DNA from: Bellilinea sp040754815
Lineage (GTDB): Bacteria; Chloroflexota; Anaerolineae; Anaerolineales; Anaerolineaceae
NCBI GenBank assembly: GCA_040754815.1
Contig: JBFMBX010000003.1
Coordinates: forward strand, 1 to 64,000
DNA length: 64,000 nucleotides
Reading direction: 5' to 3'
In this document: positions 34,747 through 42,507 of the stretch, in pieces
Position numbering within the stretch: position 1 is the stretch's first letter
How the letters are laid out: each line of letters begins with the position of its first letter
Notes under the pieces: model-generated
The model's database searches: none
What the model saw: the letters and a program-made list of their open reading frames with translations, nothing else
What the model was told of the DNA's origin: nothing
Made by a program: the position numbers and the translations under genes

Positions 34747-36528
34747 TTAATTAATAATCACTGCGTTGAAGTTACAAACCTGCATACAAATTCCACAGCG
34801 GATGCAGGTATCCGGATCAATAACATGTGTTTGACGGCGTTCACCACTGATGGCATTCACCGGACAATTGCGGGCGCAGACGGTGCAACCGGTGCAGGCT
34901 TCTGGCGAAATTTCATAGCGGATCAAGGCCCGGCAAACTTTGGCAGGGCAGCGTTTTTCGTAAATGTGAGCCTCGTATTCATGGCGGAAGTAACGCAGTG
35001 TGCTGACTACCGGATTGGGTGCGCCTTGCCCCAGACCGCACAGGCTGTTGGTGCGAATCTCCTGGCACAAATCTTCCAGCAGTTCGATATCTCCGTCTCG
35101 TCCTTTCCCCTCACAAATGCGGGTGAGAATTTCCAGGATGCGGCGGGTACCCACACGGCAGGGAGTGCACTTACCGCAGCTTTCTTCCTGAGTGAAATCC
35201 ATAAAGTAGCGGGCAACATCTACCATGCAGGTATCTTCATCAAGGACAATCATGCCGCCTGAGCCCATAATGGTGCCGGCCTGTGCCAGCGATTCATAAT
35301 CAAGCGGCAGATCTAAATACTCAGCAGGTACACAACCGCCCATTGGTCCGCCAATTTGAACAGCCTTGAAGGCTTTGCCGTCCTTGATTCCGCCGCCAAC
35401 ATCGTAAATGATTTCCCGCAGGGTAATTCCAAACGGCACTTCAATCAATCCAGTATGGTTGAGATCACCCGCCAGAGCAAAGGTTTTGGTGCCTTTGCTT
35501 TTTTCGGTGCCATAACTGGCGTACCATTCAGCGCCTTTGAGGATGATTTGCGGAACAACAGAGTAAGTCTCTACATTGTTGACGTTGGTGGGCTTGTTCC
35601 ACAATCCCTGAACGGCTGGGAACGGCGGGCGAGGGCGGGGTTCACCGCGCCGACCCTCGATGGAGGCAATTAGGGCGGTTTCTTCACCGCACACAAATGC
35701 CCCTGCACCCATGCGAACTTCGAGATCAAAATCGAAGCCGCTGCCGAGAATATCCTTACCAAGCAAACCGAGGTTGCGGGCTTGCTGGATGGCAATATTC
35801 AGCGTAGAGACGGCAACCGGATATTCTGCTCGACAATAAATATAGCCTTGATGTGCGCCAATGGCATAGGCAGCAATGGCCATGCCCTCGATTACCGAGT
35901 GAGGATCACCTTCCAGCACGCGGCGGTTCATGAAAGCACCGGGGTCGCCTTCATCTGCATTGCAAACCACATATTTTATATCACCCGGTGCCTGGCGGGT
36001 GAATTGCCATTTCTTGCCGGTCGGAAAACCCGCCCCACCGCGGCCGCGCAAACCGGATTTCAAAACGGTGTCAATTACCTCTTCTGGCTTCATTTCGGTG
36101 AGGACTTTGGCAAGAGCCTGATAGCCGTCTTCGGCAATATAGTCCTCTATATTTTCGGGGTCAATTTTTCCGCAGTTGCGAAGAACAATGCGCACTTCTT
36201 TCTGGGTTGGTGCGCCTAATTCCTCATCCACTGCTTTGGTCACCGGCGTTTGGAATTTATTAACCACCCGACCCTTGAGGAAATGTTCTTCAACCAGATA
36301 AGGCACATCATCGGGTGTTACACCGACATAATGGATGCCTTCGGGATAGACCATCATCTCCGGCCCAAGGCTGCACCCGCCAATGCGGGAAGTTTCCAGA
36401 ACCTGCACTTCGTCAATCAAGCCGGTTGCTACCAGTTCATCCTGCAGCGCATCCACCAGTTCATGGGCGCCTTTTTGCAGACATTCCGGGTCAACACAAA
36501 CCAGTACATGTGAGCGATAGTATTTCAT
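34747..36528 (-). CDS. NuoF/HydB-type diaphorase subunit with N- and C-terminal Fe-S domains
   Basis: About 593 aa. Thioredoxin-like N-terminal domain with three visible cysteines (C11, C16, C52), FMN/NADH core (GRGGAGFPTGKKWQF, CNADEGDPGAFMNR), the N3 [4Fe-4S] site SCGKCTPCRVG, and a C-terminal 2x[4Fe-4S] ferredoxin (CTGCTVCARNCP, CIRCGICMQVC). This is the architecture of HydB, the flavin subunit of electron-bifurcating HydABC hydrogenases and related formate dehydrogenases, so ferredoxin- plus NAD(P)-linked chemistry is plausible but unproved. ATG 36528 lies 9 nt from AAAGG; ATG 36534 is an alternative. Confidence 0.93.
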   Translation of the reverse strand: MKYYRSHVLVCVDPECLQKGAHELVDALQDELVATGLIDEVQVLETSRIGGCSLGPEMMVYPEGIHYVGVTPDDVPYLVEEHFLKGRVVNKFQTPVTKAVDEELGAPTQKEVRIVLRNCGKIDPENIEDYIAEDGYQALAKVLTEMKPEEVIDTVLKSGLRGRGGAGFPTGKKWQFTRQAPGDIKYVVCNADEGDPGAFMNRRVLEGDPHSVIEGMAIAAYAIGAHQGYIYCRAEYPVAVSTLNIAIQQARNLGLLGKDILGSGFDFDLEVRMGAGAFVCGEETALIASIEGRRGEPRPRPPFPAVQGLWNKPTNVNNVETYSVVPQIILKGAEWYASYGTEKSKGTKTFALAGDLNHTGLIEVPFGITLREIIYDVGGGIKDGKAFKAVQIGGPMGGCVPAEYLDLPLDYESLAQAGTIMGSGGMIVLDEDTCMVDVARYFMDFTQEESCGKCTPCRVGTRRILEILTRICEGKGRDGDIELLEDLCQEIRTNSLCGLGQGAPNPVVSTLRYFRHEYEAHIYEKRCPAKVCRALIRYEISPEACTGCTVCARNCPVNAISGERRQTHVIDPDTCIRCGICMQVCNFNAVIIN

Positions 36529-36573
36529 AGCCATCAACCTTTAGTCTTGCTCTACTGAGTTACCAGTAAAGAC

Positions 36574-36942
36574 CTATACCTGAATGACATATTCTTTGAC
36601 GACATGACCGTTTTTGACGTGTTCTTTCATAATTTGCCGGGCAATATCCGGCGAAACTTTGCCGTAGGTTACTTTGGGTTGATCACCTACCACAACCTGC
36701 ACGATGGGTTCTTTTTCGCATAACCCAATACAACCGGTCTGCGTGACAATAACGCCTTCAAGATTTTCATTTTGAATGGTTTCCAGGATGGCTTTCATGG
36801 CATCCCGGGCGCCGGCAGCAATGCCACAGGTGCCCATTCCAACAATCACCTGAATTTGGCCGGAAGCGCTTTTGACTTTTCGTTTTTCCAATGCTTCTTC
36901 ACGAATTTTTTTCAAATCTTCTAAACTTTTGATGGTCGGCAT
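36574..36942 (-). CDS. Thioredoxin-like [2Fe-2S] ferredoxin
   Basis: 122 aa. The motifs GMGTCGIAAGARDA (C39) and TGCIGLCEKEP (C71, C75) are those of the small ferredoxins that accompany HydABC-type clusters and the N-terminal domains of HydB. Only three cysteines are in the expected places, so the fourth ligand is not obvious. It lies 45 nt upstream of the HydB-like gene in the operon and is a candidate electron shuttle or regulatory subunit. Confidence 0.92.
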   Translation of the reverse strand: MPTIKSLEDLKKIREEALEKRKVKSASGQIQVIVGMGTCGIAAGARDAMKAILETIQNENLEGVIVTQTGCIGLCEKEPIVQVVVGDQPKVTYGKVSPDIARQIMKEHVKNGHVVKEYVIQV

Positions 36943-36984
36943 GGTAAATCTCCTCTCTCAGAAAAGATGAATAAGTTCTGCAAA

Positions 36985-37539
36985 TCAAGTTACTGAGGCA
37001 ATTTGCAAGGCGTGTAGTCCGTTTTCCAGTAATTCTCGCAAAAAGGATAGCACTTTTGGATCAGAAAGCGGGATGTCTTCCAGCTCTTGCTTAATGGTCT
37101 GATCATCCAGTTCAAAAGTTTCATGATCAATGGTGTAGCGGAAAACCCAGTGAATTTGAGGATTTCCAACCAGCAATGTAAGGAAAGTGCCGGCAATATC
37201 CCCTAACGGCATTCGATCAATGTGACTGCGTTGAAATTCCACCTCAAGCAATGTGCCTTGCCCGGGTTTGGAATGAATTTTCAGCCAGCCATTGCATGAT
37301 TCGGCGGCGGCTTTCAGAAGGGGAATTCCCAATCCCACTTTGCGGGTTGTTCGCGTAGTGACGAAGGGGTCGGTCACACGCGCTACCATTTCCTCATCCA
37401 TCCCTTTACCATCATCAAGGACGCTCAGATACAACCGGTCGTTTTTTGTATCTTCACGGATGGTGATGATGATGTTTTTTGCACCGGCTGCTATGCTGTT
37501 TTCAGCAATATCCAGCAGATGAAGGGATAATTCTCTCAC
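36985..37539 (-). CDS. GHKL ATPase (anti-sigma/histidine-kinase-like) of the redox operon
   Basis: 184 aa. The HATPase fold is clear: N-box LLDIAENSIAAGAKNI, G1-box DDGKGMDEEMVARV, and G2-like GLGIPLLKAAAESCNG, followed by a C-terminal extension of about 75 aa. No phosphoacceptor histidine domain is present. GTG start at 37539 overlaps the NuoE stop (GTGA), so translation is coupled. Such HATPase proteins sit between the NuoE and ferredoxin genes in many HydABC-type operons; role unknown, perhaps redox signalling. Confidence 0.88.
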   Translation of the reverse strand: MRELSLHLLDIAENSIAAGAKNIIITIREDTKNDRLYLSVLDDGKGMDEEMVARVTDPFVTTRTTRKVGLGIPLLKAAAESCNGWLKIHSKPGQGTLLEVEFQRSHIDRMPLGDIAGTFLTLLVGNPQIHWVFRYTIDHETFELDDQTIKQELEDIPLSDPKVLSFLRELLENGLHALQIASVT

Positions 37540-38051
37540 TGTTTACTATCCTGAATTGAGCGCAATACCTGAGGGAATTTGTTGGGGCGCAGACGTCCAA
37601 AAATTTGGTCATCCACCACCACAACCGGCGCCTGACTGCATGCGCCCACACAGCGGCAGACTTCTAAAGTGATTTCTCCATCGGGGGTGGTCTGGCCGGG
37701 TTCAACGCCCAGCAGCGATTTGGCTTTGTCAATCAGTTGGGGCATTCCGCCCACATAGCAGGCTGTGCCCATGCAAAACTTGATGGTGTGTTTACCCCGC
37801 GGGGTGGTGGTGAAGAACGAATAAAACGACACCACCCCGTGAATTGAGCTGACCGGAACATGCAATTTTTCGGCGACATATTGCTGCATGGGTTCGGATA
37901 TGAAACCGATCCGGCTTTGCAATTCGTTGAGTACCACCATTGTTGCGCCGGGAAGATTCCGGTTCTTTTCTAATATCTCATCTATGAGTTTCTTTTGTTC
38001 GGGGTTGGCGAGTGGATCGTTGGCTGGTATGACTGGTTTTGTGTTTAGCAT
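37536..38051 (-). CDS. NuoE-like [2Fe-2S] subunit, second copy
   Basis: 171 aa from ATG 38051, which has GGAG 6 nt upstream; the frame extends to 38111 but those codons lack support. Ligands C93-x4-C98 (FCMGTAC) and C134-x3-C138 (CVGAC) are intact. It is the HydC-like partner expected for the HydB-like NuoF at 34747-36528. About 150 nt without a gene precede it (38052-38202), where no clear promoter was found. Confidence 0.93.
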   Translation of the reverse strand: MLNTKPVIPANDPLANPEQKKLIDEILEKNRNLPGATMVVLNELQSRIGFISEPMQQYVAEKLHVPVSSIHGVVSFYSFFTTTPRGKHTIKFCMGTACYVGGMPQLIDKAKSLLGVEPGQTTPDGEITLEVCRCVGACSQAPVVVVDDQIFGRLRPNKFPQVLRSIQDSKQ

Positions 38052-38202
38052 ACGATACTCCAGTAATAAATTGGACGTTTTTAGTAGGATTAATTCATGC
38101 CAATCATTCAACAGTGTAATCTTTTGTGACGGCTTGTGTAATTACCAAATGTCATCATTCTTTGTGAAAGTTGTAACAAGCGATGCTGGCGAGGGTTGCA
38201 TA

Positions 38203-38955
38203 TCAGGAGAGGGTAGTGGAGAGAATGCGGTGGGAACGATTTTGTGCACCGCGTAAGGCGAGGAGGATTTCTTCTGTGGTGGGGGATTCGATTGTGAAGA
38301 GGTTGAGGCCGAGGATCTCTTCCAGCCGGTGGGCATCTCCGCTTTGAATCAGAGTGTAATCTTTCAGGAATGGATACATTTTAACCGCTTCAGCCGGTTT
38401 CAGATGGCGAGAAATTTCCATCACCTCTATCGGAATATCCACCGGTGGAAGCCCAAGGATAGGAATGAGACCATTGGCGGTACGGTTAATATGAGCCGGT
38501 ATGAATAACCCGCCCAGTTCGGTCACTTTTTGATAAGCCTCAGACAGACTTAGATTGACTGAATTGAGAAGCAATCGTTCTTCTTTACCAATAAAATCAC
38601 CGTTGAAATCAACGATGAGCTGGTCGCCAAAGTAATCGGGACGATTGGGAATATACGGGAGATGCTGATCAACGATCTCCTGCCAGGCAAGAGCCTGTTC
38701 GAGAGTGTTGAACAGGCAAAGCGAGTGGACTTCCTCGCGGGTTTGCACTTCCATGCCGGGCAGTACAGTCAGATCCGTACCTTGAGCAGCCTGCTGAACA
38801 GCGGAGATATTGGCTGTGGCGTTGTGATCTGTGATAGCAATAAGAGAAATGCCTCGGTCGAGGCATTCCATGACAATCAAAGGGGGCAGCATTTCAATCT
38901 CTGCACAGGGTGAGAGAACTGTATGAATGTGTAATTCTGCCCGAAAGGTTTTCAC
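38203..38955 (-). CDS. PHP-domain phosphoesterase
   Basis: 250 aa of the polymerase-and-histidinol-phosphatase fold. Metal-binding motifs in order: HIHTVLSPCAE, ITDHNATAN, PGMEVQTREEVHSLCLF, PAHINR and SGDAHRLEEI. GTG at 38955 has GGGAGG 6 nt upstream and yields the usual start just before AELHIHT; the frame is open to 38997. PHP proteins of this type accompany the DRTGG and HATPase genes in hydrogenase operons. The substrate is unknown. Confidence 0.9.
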   Translation of the reverse strand: MKTFRAELHIHTVLSPCAEIEMLPPLIVMECLDRGISLIAITDHNATANISAVQQAAQGTDLTVLPGMEVQTREEVHSLCLFNTLEQALAWQEIVDQHLPYIPNRPDYFGDQLIVDFNGDFIGKEERLLLNSVNLSLSEAYQKVTELGGLFIPAHINRTANGLIPILGLPPVDIPIEVMEISRHLKPAEAVKMYPFLKDYTLIQSGDAHRLEEILGLNLFTIESPTTEEILLALRGAQNRSHRILSTTLS

Positions 38956-38997
38956 TTGTGACCTCCCGCAGGGGAGTGAATTCAAGATAGATAGCAC

Positions 38998-39336
38998 TTA
39001 CCGGATACCCAATTCCCACAACCGGCCAACCACTCGATATGTATCCTCCTGACTGGAGAGAAGGGCTATTCCCTCTTCATCTGCTTTTCGAATTGTCATC
39101 TCATCGGGTTGTGCACCTTCAGTGATTATGACGGCGCACAATTCAAGCAAGGCTGCCACTGCAACAATGTTAGTATGGGATTGTAAAGTCACCCATAAAC
39201 CTCCCCGTGATGCCCCTGTCATTACGCAGGATAAAAGATCGGCGGCGTAACCGGTGGTTGGGTGAATTTCATGGAAAGGTTTAGGAGTGGTCAACACTTT
39301 GAGATTGAGGGAATGAATGATTTGTTCCAGATTCAT
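38998..39336 (-). CDS. DRTGG-domain protein
   Basis: 112 aa matching the DRTGG fold (as in the N-terminal part of some phosphotransacetylases): a helical start, YAADLLSCVMTGASRGGLWVT, and VAVAALLELCAVIITEGAQPDEMTIRKADEEGIALL. ATG 39336 has GGAGG 7 nt upstream; the stop of the CBS gene overlaps this region. Domain function is unclear; related proteins have been suggested to bind nucleotides. It is part of the conserved regulatory set with PHP and CBS-HATPase genes. Confidence 0.85.
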   Translation of the reverse strand: MNLEQIIHSLNLKVLTTPKPFHEIHPTTGYAADLLSCVMTGASRGGLWVTLQSHTNIVAVAALLELCAVIITEGAQPDEMTIRKADEEGIALLSSQEDTYRVVGRLWELGIR

Positions 39337-39338
39337 GA

Positions 39339-40343
39339 TCAATCCTCCGTGGATTTGGCACTGTGGCCTTCCCCAACACTATCTTCTTTCTTGAGGAAAA
39401 TTTTCATCCGCAGGCGGGTGCCTTTTCCCCATACGGATTCCAGTTTCATAATATCCACACAGCGCGAAATATTCACCAACCCCATGCCGGCTCCAAAGCC
39501 CAATTCACGCACTTTTTCGCTGGCGGTGGAATAACCGGGCTTCATGGCCAGTTCAACATCTTTGATGCCGGGACCACTGTCATACACATCAATTGAAATC
39601 TGGTGGGGTTCGATTTCAACGCGGATCACCCCCCCTTCGGTGGTGTGGATAATAAGATTCATTTCTGCTTCATAGGTGGCAATGCCGCAGCGGCGGGCAA
39701 TTTGCGGGCTTGCACCCATTCGACTGAGCGCACGCTTTATTTTGGAGGATGCCTCACCGCCGTGAGTGAAATCGCCGGCTTTGATGTTGTAACGTAAGAT
39801 CAAACTGGTTCGTTCGGATTCGATATCTTCAAATAGATGGGAAGCCCGGTAACGGCGCACCTCTTCAGTCTGATAATCTTGCTGGAGGGCTTTCAAGAGA
39901 CCACGGGTGATATCGCCTTTTGTCAGGATTCCTATTAATTTACCTTCTTTGTTAACAACGGGGAGGCGACCCACTTTTGTACTGACGAATATTTTCAGGG
40001 CTTCTACTACGGGGTCTTCACCTTTAACGGTAAAGGGTTTATAAGTCATGTAATGTTGAATTTCTGCATCCAATTCCGATTTAATCAGGCAACGAATTAA
40101 ATCTTCGATACTAACAATCCCGATTAATTGTCCTCCTTCAACTACGGGAGCGCCGGAAATTCGTCCCTCGCGGAATTGTTCCAAGACCTGATGCATCTTC
40201 ATATCGGGAGTCATGGTGATGGGATTGGGGGTCATCACCTCTTGAACTTTTATTTCATAGGCTAATTCCTCAACGCGGGTGATATTTTCCGCTTCCCGAT
40301 CGCTGATCAGGCTTGATTTATGAAGAGGGGATTGGTCCGACAT
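39339..40343 (-). CDS. CBS-pair protein with anti-sigma-type HATPase domain
   Basis: 334 aa. Residues about 32-155 are two CBS repeats (VQEVMTPNPITMTPDMKMHQVL, ISGAPVVEGGQLIGIVSIEDLI; HYMTYKPFTVKGEDPVVEAL, GRLPVVNKEGKLIGILTKGDI), which usually bind adenosine nucleotides. Residues about 180-318 are a HATPase_c_2 (RsbW-like) fold with YEAEMNLIIH, VYDSGPGIKD and GFGAGMGLVNISRCVD. The fusion suggests energy-state sensing coupled to an ATPase or partner-switching output. It overlaps or abuts its DRTGG neighbours on both sides. Confidence 0.9.
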   Translation of the reverse strand: MSDQSPLHKSSLISDREAENITRVEELAYEIKVQEVMTPNPITMTPDMKMHQVLEQFREGRISGAPVVEGGQLIGIVSIEDLIRCLIKSELDAEIQHYMTYKPFTVKGEDPVVEALKIFVSTKVGRLPVVNKEGKLIGILTKGDITRGLLKALQQDYQTEEVRRYRASHLFEDIESERTSLILRYNIKAGDFTHGGEASSKIKRALSRMGASPQIARRCGIATYEAEMNLIIHTTEGGVIRVEIEPHQISIDVYDSGPGIKDVELAMKPGYSTASEKVRELGFGAGMGLVNISRCVDIMKLESVWGKGTRLRMKIFLKKEDSVGEGHSAKSTED

Positions 40344-40360
40344 GGCAGGTACTAAATGAA

Positions 40361-40738
40361 CTAACTGGCAAAGCAGTCCTGGTCGCTGACCGGACGTTCG
40401 AGGCAGCTCAAGCCGGCCTGATATAAAATGCCGCAGGCTTCAAACATGCCATAAGGTGTGATAATGAGCGGAATGTGCTCTTCCTCGGCTAAACGGATGG
40501 TTTCGAGGGGGGGCATCTTGCCGCGAACGAGGATAATGGCAAGAACATCCGCCATCATTGCCGTTCGAACAACTTGCGGGTTGCATAAACCGGTTAGAAG
40601 AACGGCATGTGGCTGAATTGAAGCGAGGACATCGCTCATCAGGTCGGCTCCGCCCGCACCTTTTATTTCAATATCCAGATTGGTTTTGGAATTGAGCACT
40701 TTGCCGTTCAATTTGGAGATGATATCATTCAATTTCAT
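40361..40738 (-). CDS. DRTGG-domain protein, second copy (first gene of the superoperon)
   Basis: 125 aa from ATG 40738. It aligns with the other DRTGG protein of this operon: GGADLMSDVLASIQPHAVLLTG, VVRTAMMADVLAIILVRGKMPPLETIRLAEEEHIPLI. The frame is open to 40771 but the inner ATG gives the family start. It is the most upstream minus-strand gene of the formate/hydrogen cluster, so the operon promoter should lie in 40772-40957. Confidence 0.85.
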   Translation of the reverse strand: MKLNDIISKLNGKVLNSKTNLDIEIKGAGGADLMSDVLASIQPHAVLLTGLCNPQVVRTAMMADVLAIILVRGKMPPLETIRLAEEEHIPLIITPYGMFEACGILYQAGLSCLERPVSDQDCFAS

Positions 40739-40815
40739 AGGATTGCCTGCTTGAAAATGAGATTGTGCCACGGGGTAACCCCGATATTTTGTAACTTAAT
40801 CTAGTCAACATTAGC

Positions 40816-40843
40816 ATAATACAGCCGCTTTGATAAGTGTTAA
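40816..40843 (-). promoter_or_regulatory. Candidate promoter of the formate/hydrogenase superoperon
   Basis: On the minus strand TTAACA (40843-40838), 16 nt and TATTAT (40821-40816) are 5/6 and 5/6 matches to the consensus boxes, giving a leader of about 70 nt for the first DRTGG gene. A divergent hisS promoter must lie in the same 186-nt gap; two TAAAAT boxes are seen on the plus strand (40897 and 40916) without good -35 partners. Confidence 0.45.
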
Positions 40844-40957
40844 ATTTCCTATCCTGTAATTCTTTTTGTCATACGAAATCAAAAGCAGACTTCCGTTAAA
40901 ATAGCCGGGACATGTTAAAATGATGGTTGAATAATTACGGAAGAGGGTATCAAATTT

Positions 40958-42229
40958 ATGGAAAAAATCATTCCTTCGGTCAAGGGAACGCGAGATTTTT
41001 ATCCGGAAGAAATGGCTATCCGCTCGTGGCTGTATCAGGTGATTCGGGAAGTATCCGAATCGTTCGGGTATCAGGAATATGATGGTCCTTTTCTTGAAAA
41101 AATTGATCTGTATGCGGCCAAGTCCGGCGAGGAATTGGTCAAAGAACAGGCTTTTGTATTTCCAGATCGCGGCGGCGACTTGATTACCCTTCGCCCCGAA
41201 TTGACCCCCTCGCTGGCACGGATGGTGGCTCAGCGTCAGCGCCAGTTGACATTTCCGCTGCGCTGGTGGTCATTCGGGCCGTTCTGGCGTTATGAAAGGC
41301 CGCAAAAAGGACGCACGCGGGAATTTTTCCAGTGGAATATAGACTTGATCGGAGCAAACTCTCCCGAATCGGATGCCGAACTGGTTGCTATTTGTGTTGC
41401 CTTCTTTAAAAGAACCGGTTTGAAGCCCAATCAGGTGGCAATCTTCGTCAACGATCGGCGCTTGATGGATTCCGAATTGGGAAAATTGGGAATTGACAGC
41501 CCTGAAATGAAAAAGCAGGTGTTTCGGCTGATTGATCGCCGGGATAAAATGCGCCCGGAAGATTGGGCAGCGTATGCTATCGAAATGGGTTTGACGGTTG
41601 ACCAATTTGAGGGTTTAAAGGCAATTCTCGATAATGGCGAGTTGTGGAAAAACTCCGCAGAAATGAAACGCTTTTTCGAAGTGATTGAAGCCGTTGGAGC
41701 AAAGGAATATGTCCGGTACAACCCTCAAGTGATTCGGGGATTGGAATATTACACCGGTACGGTTTTTGAAGCCTATGATCTGGCTCGCGATGGGCGTGCT
41801 ATTTTAGGTGGCGGTCATTACGATAATCTGGTAGCAGATGTGGGTGGAGAACCGCTGCCGGGGGTTGGCTTTGCAATGGGTGATGTGATGATCAGCCTCG
41901 TTTTGCAAAAGTATGGATGTTTGCCGCCTTTAACAATTTCACCGGCGGATGTGCTGGTTACAGTGTTTGATGAAACTCTGTTGATCGAATCGCAACGAAT
42001 TGCCAGTCGGTTAAGAGAGTTTGGCTTACGGACAGTTGGTTACACCGAAGTCGTTCGACTGCCTCGTCAGTTGAAATTTGCTGACCGAATGGGCATTCGC
42101 TTTGTGGTCATTCTCGGTCCGGATGAAGTTTCGGCCGGGCAAGTAACTGTAAAGGATTTACAAAAAGGGGAGCAGTTTACTACAACCGTAATGGAAGCCG
42201 GTGAATTGATTAAGAAAATGCTTGCATAA
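40958..42229 (+). CDS. hisS: Histidyl-tRNA synthetase
   Basis: Class II synthetase charging tRNA-His. 423 aa with KGTRDFYPEEMAIR (motif near the N-terminus), motif 2 FGPFWRYERPQKGRTREFFQWNID, histidine-specific RGLEYYTGTVFEAY, motif 3 GGGHYDNLV..GFAMGDV, and the C-terminal anticodon domain. HisZ, the regulatory paralogue, is less likely as the RGLEYYTG loop is intact. Its cognate tRNA gene lies 36 nt downstream. Confidence 0.96.
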   Translation: MEKIIPSVKGTRDFYPEEMAIRSWLYQVIREVSESFGYQEYDGPFLEKIDLYAAKSGEELVKEQAFVFPDRGGDLITLRPELTPSLARMVAQRQRQLTFPLRWWSFGPFWRYERPQKGRTREFFQWNIDLIGANSPESDAELVAICVAFFKRTGLKPNQVAIFVNDRRLMDSELGKLGIDSPEMKKQVFRLIDRRDKMRPEDWAAYAIEMGLTVDQFEGLKAILDNGELWKNSAEMKRFFEVIEAVGAKEYVRYNPQVIRGLEYYTGTVFEAYDLARDGRAILGGGHYDNLVADVGGEPLPGVGFAMGDVMISLVLQKYGCLPPLTISPADVLVTVFDETLLIESQRIASRLREFGLRTVGYTEVVRLPRQLKFADRMGIRFVVILGPDEVSAGQVTVKDLQKGEQFTTTVMEAGELIKKMLA

Positions 42230-42265
42230 AGGCAAGAGCCTGTGATAGAATTCTAGTCGCTCTAC

Positions 42266-42341
42266 GGTGGCTGTAGCTCAATGGCAGAGCACCTGACTGT
42301 GGATCAGGTGGTTGTGGGTTCGACCCCCATCAGCCACCCCA
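42266..42341 (+). tRNA. tRNA-His (anticodon GTG)
   Basis: Acceptor stem GTGGCTG (42267-42273) pairs with CAGCCAC (42331-42337). An extra G at 42266 faces C73 (42338), the G-1:C73 pair specific to tRNA-His, and CCA is encoded (42339-42341). Anticodon arm CCTGA-CTGTGGA-TCAGG reads GTG. T-arm has TTCGA. The final CCCCA also starts a CCCCAT/ATGGGG hairpin (42337-42354) whose loop is all T. It may be co-transcribed with hisS. Confidence 0.97.
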
Positions 42342-42486
42342 TTTTTTTATGGGGATAAAATATTCAGGTGGTTGTCCCCGGAAGGGGATGATATGGGTTC
42401 GACCCCCATCAGCCACCCCATTTTTTATGGGGATGAGATATTCAGGTGGTTGTCCCCGGCAGGGGATGATATGGGTTCGACCGCCA
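42304..42486 (+). repeat. Tandem repeats derived from the 3' half of tRNA-His
   Basis: Three direct units begin with TCAGGTGGTTGT: unit A (42304-42363) is the 3' half of the tRNA plus its trailer; unit B (42364-42441) and unit C (from 42442, ending near 42486) repeat it. B and C carry a 19-nt insert containing TCCCC-GGAA/GGCA-GGGGA, a small hairpin, at the variable-loop position, then resume GGGTTCGACC. B keeps the whole T-arm, acceptor 3' strand, CCA and the T-rich trailer with only single-base changes; C breaks off after GACCGCCAT. No intact second tRNA can fold from B or C because the 5' half is missing. Confidence 0.9.
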
Positions 42487-42507
42487 TAAAGCATGGCGAA
42501 AAGAATT

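Noticed and set aside
24811..38051. Membrane-bound formate hydrogenlyase (Hyc/Hyf type)
   Set aside because: No membrane proton-pumping subunits (HycC/HycD-like) are present; the electron partners are soluble NuoE/NuoF/NuoG-type proteins.
40958..42229. HisZ (ATP phosphoribosyltransferase regulatory subunit) instead of HisS
   Set aside because: Histidine-specific motifs and the anticodon-binding domain are intact and the tRNA-His gene is adjacent; no his biosynthesis genes are nearby.
42304..42486. Possible short CRISPR array
   Set aside because: Repeats are directly adjacent, differ in length, contain no unique spacers, and are clearly tRNA-derived; no cas genes are nearby.
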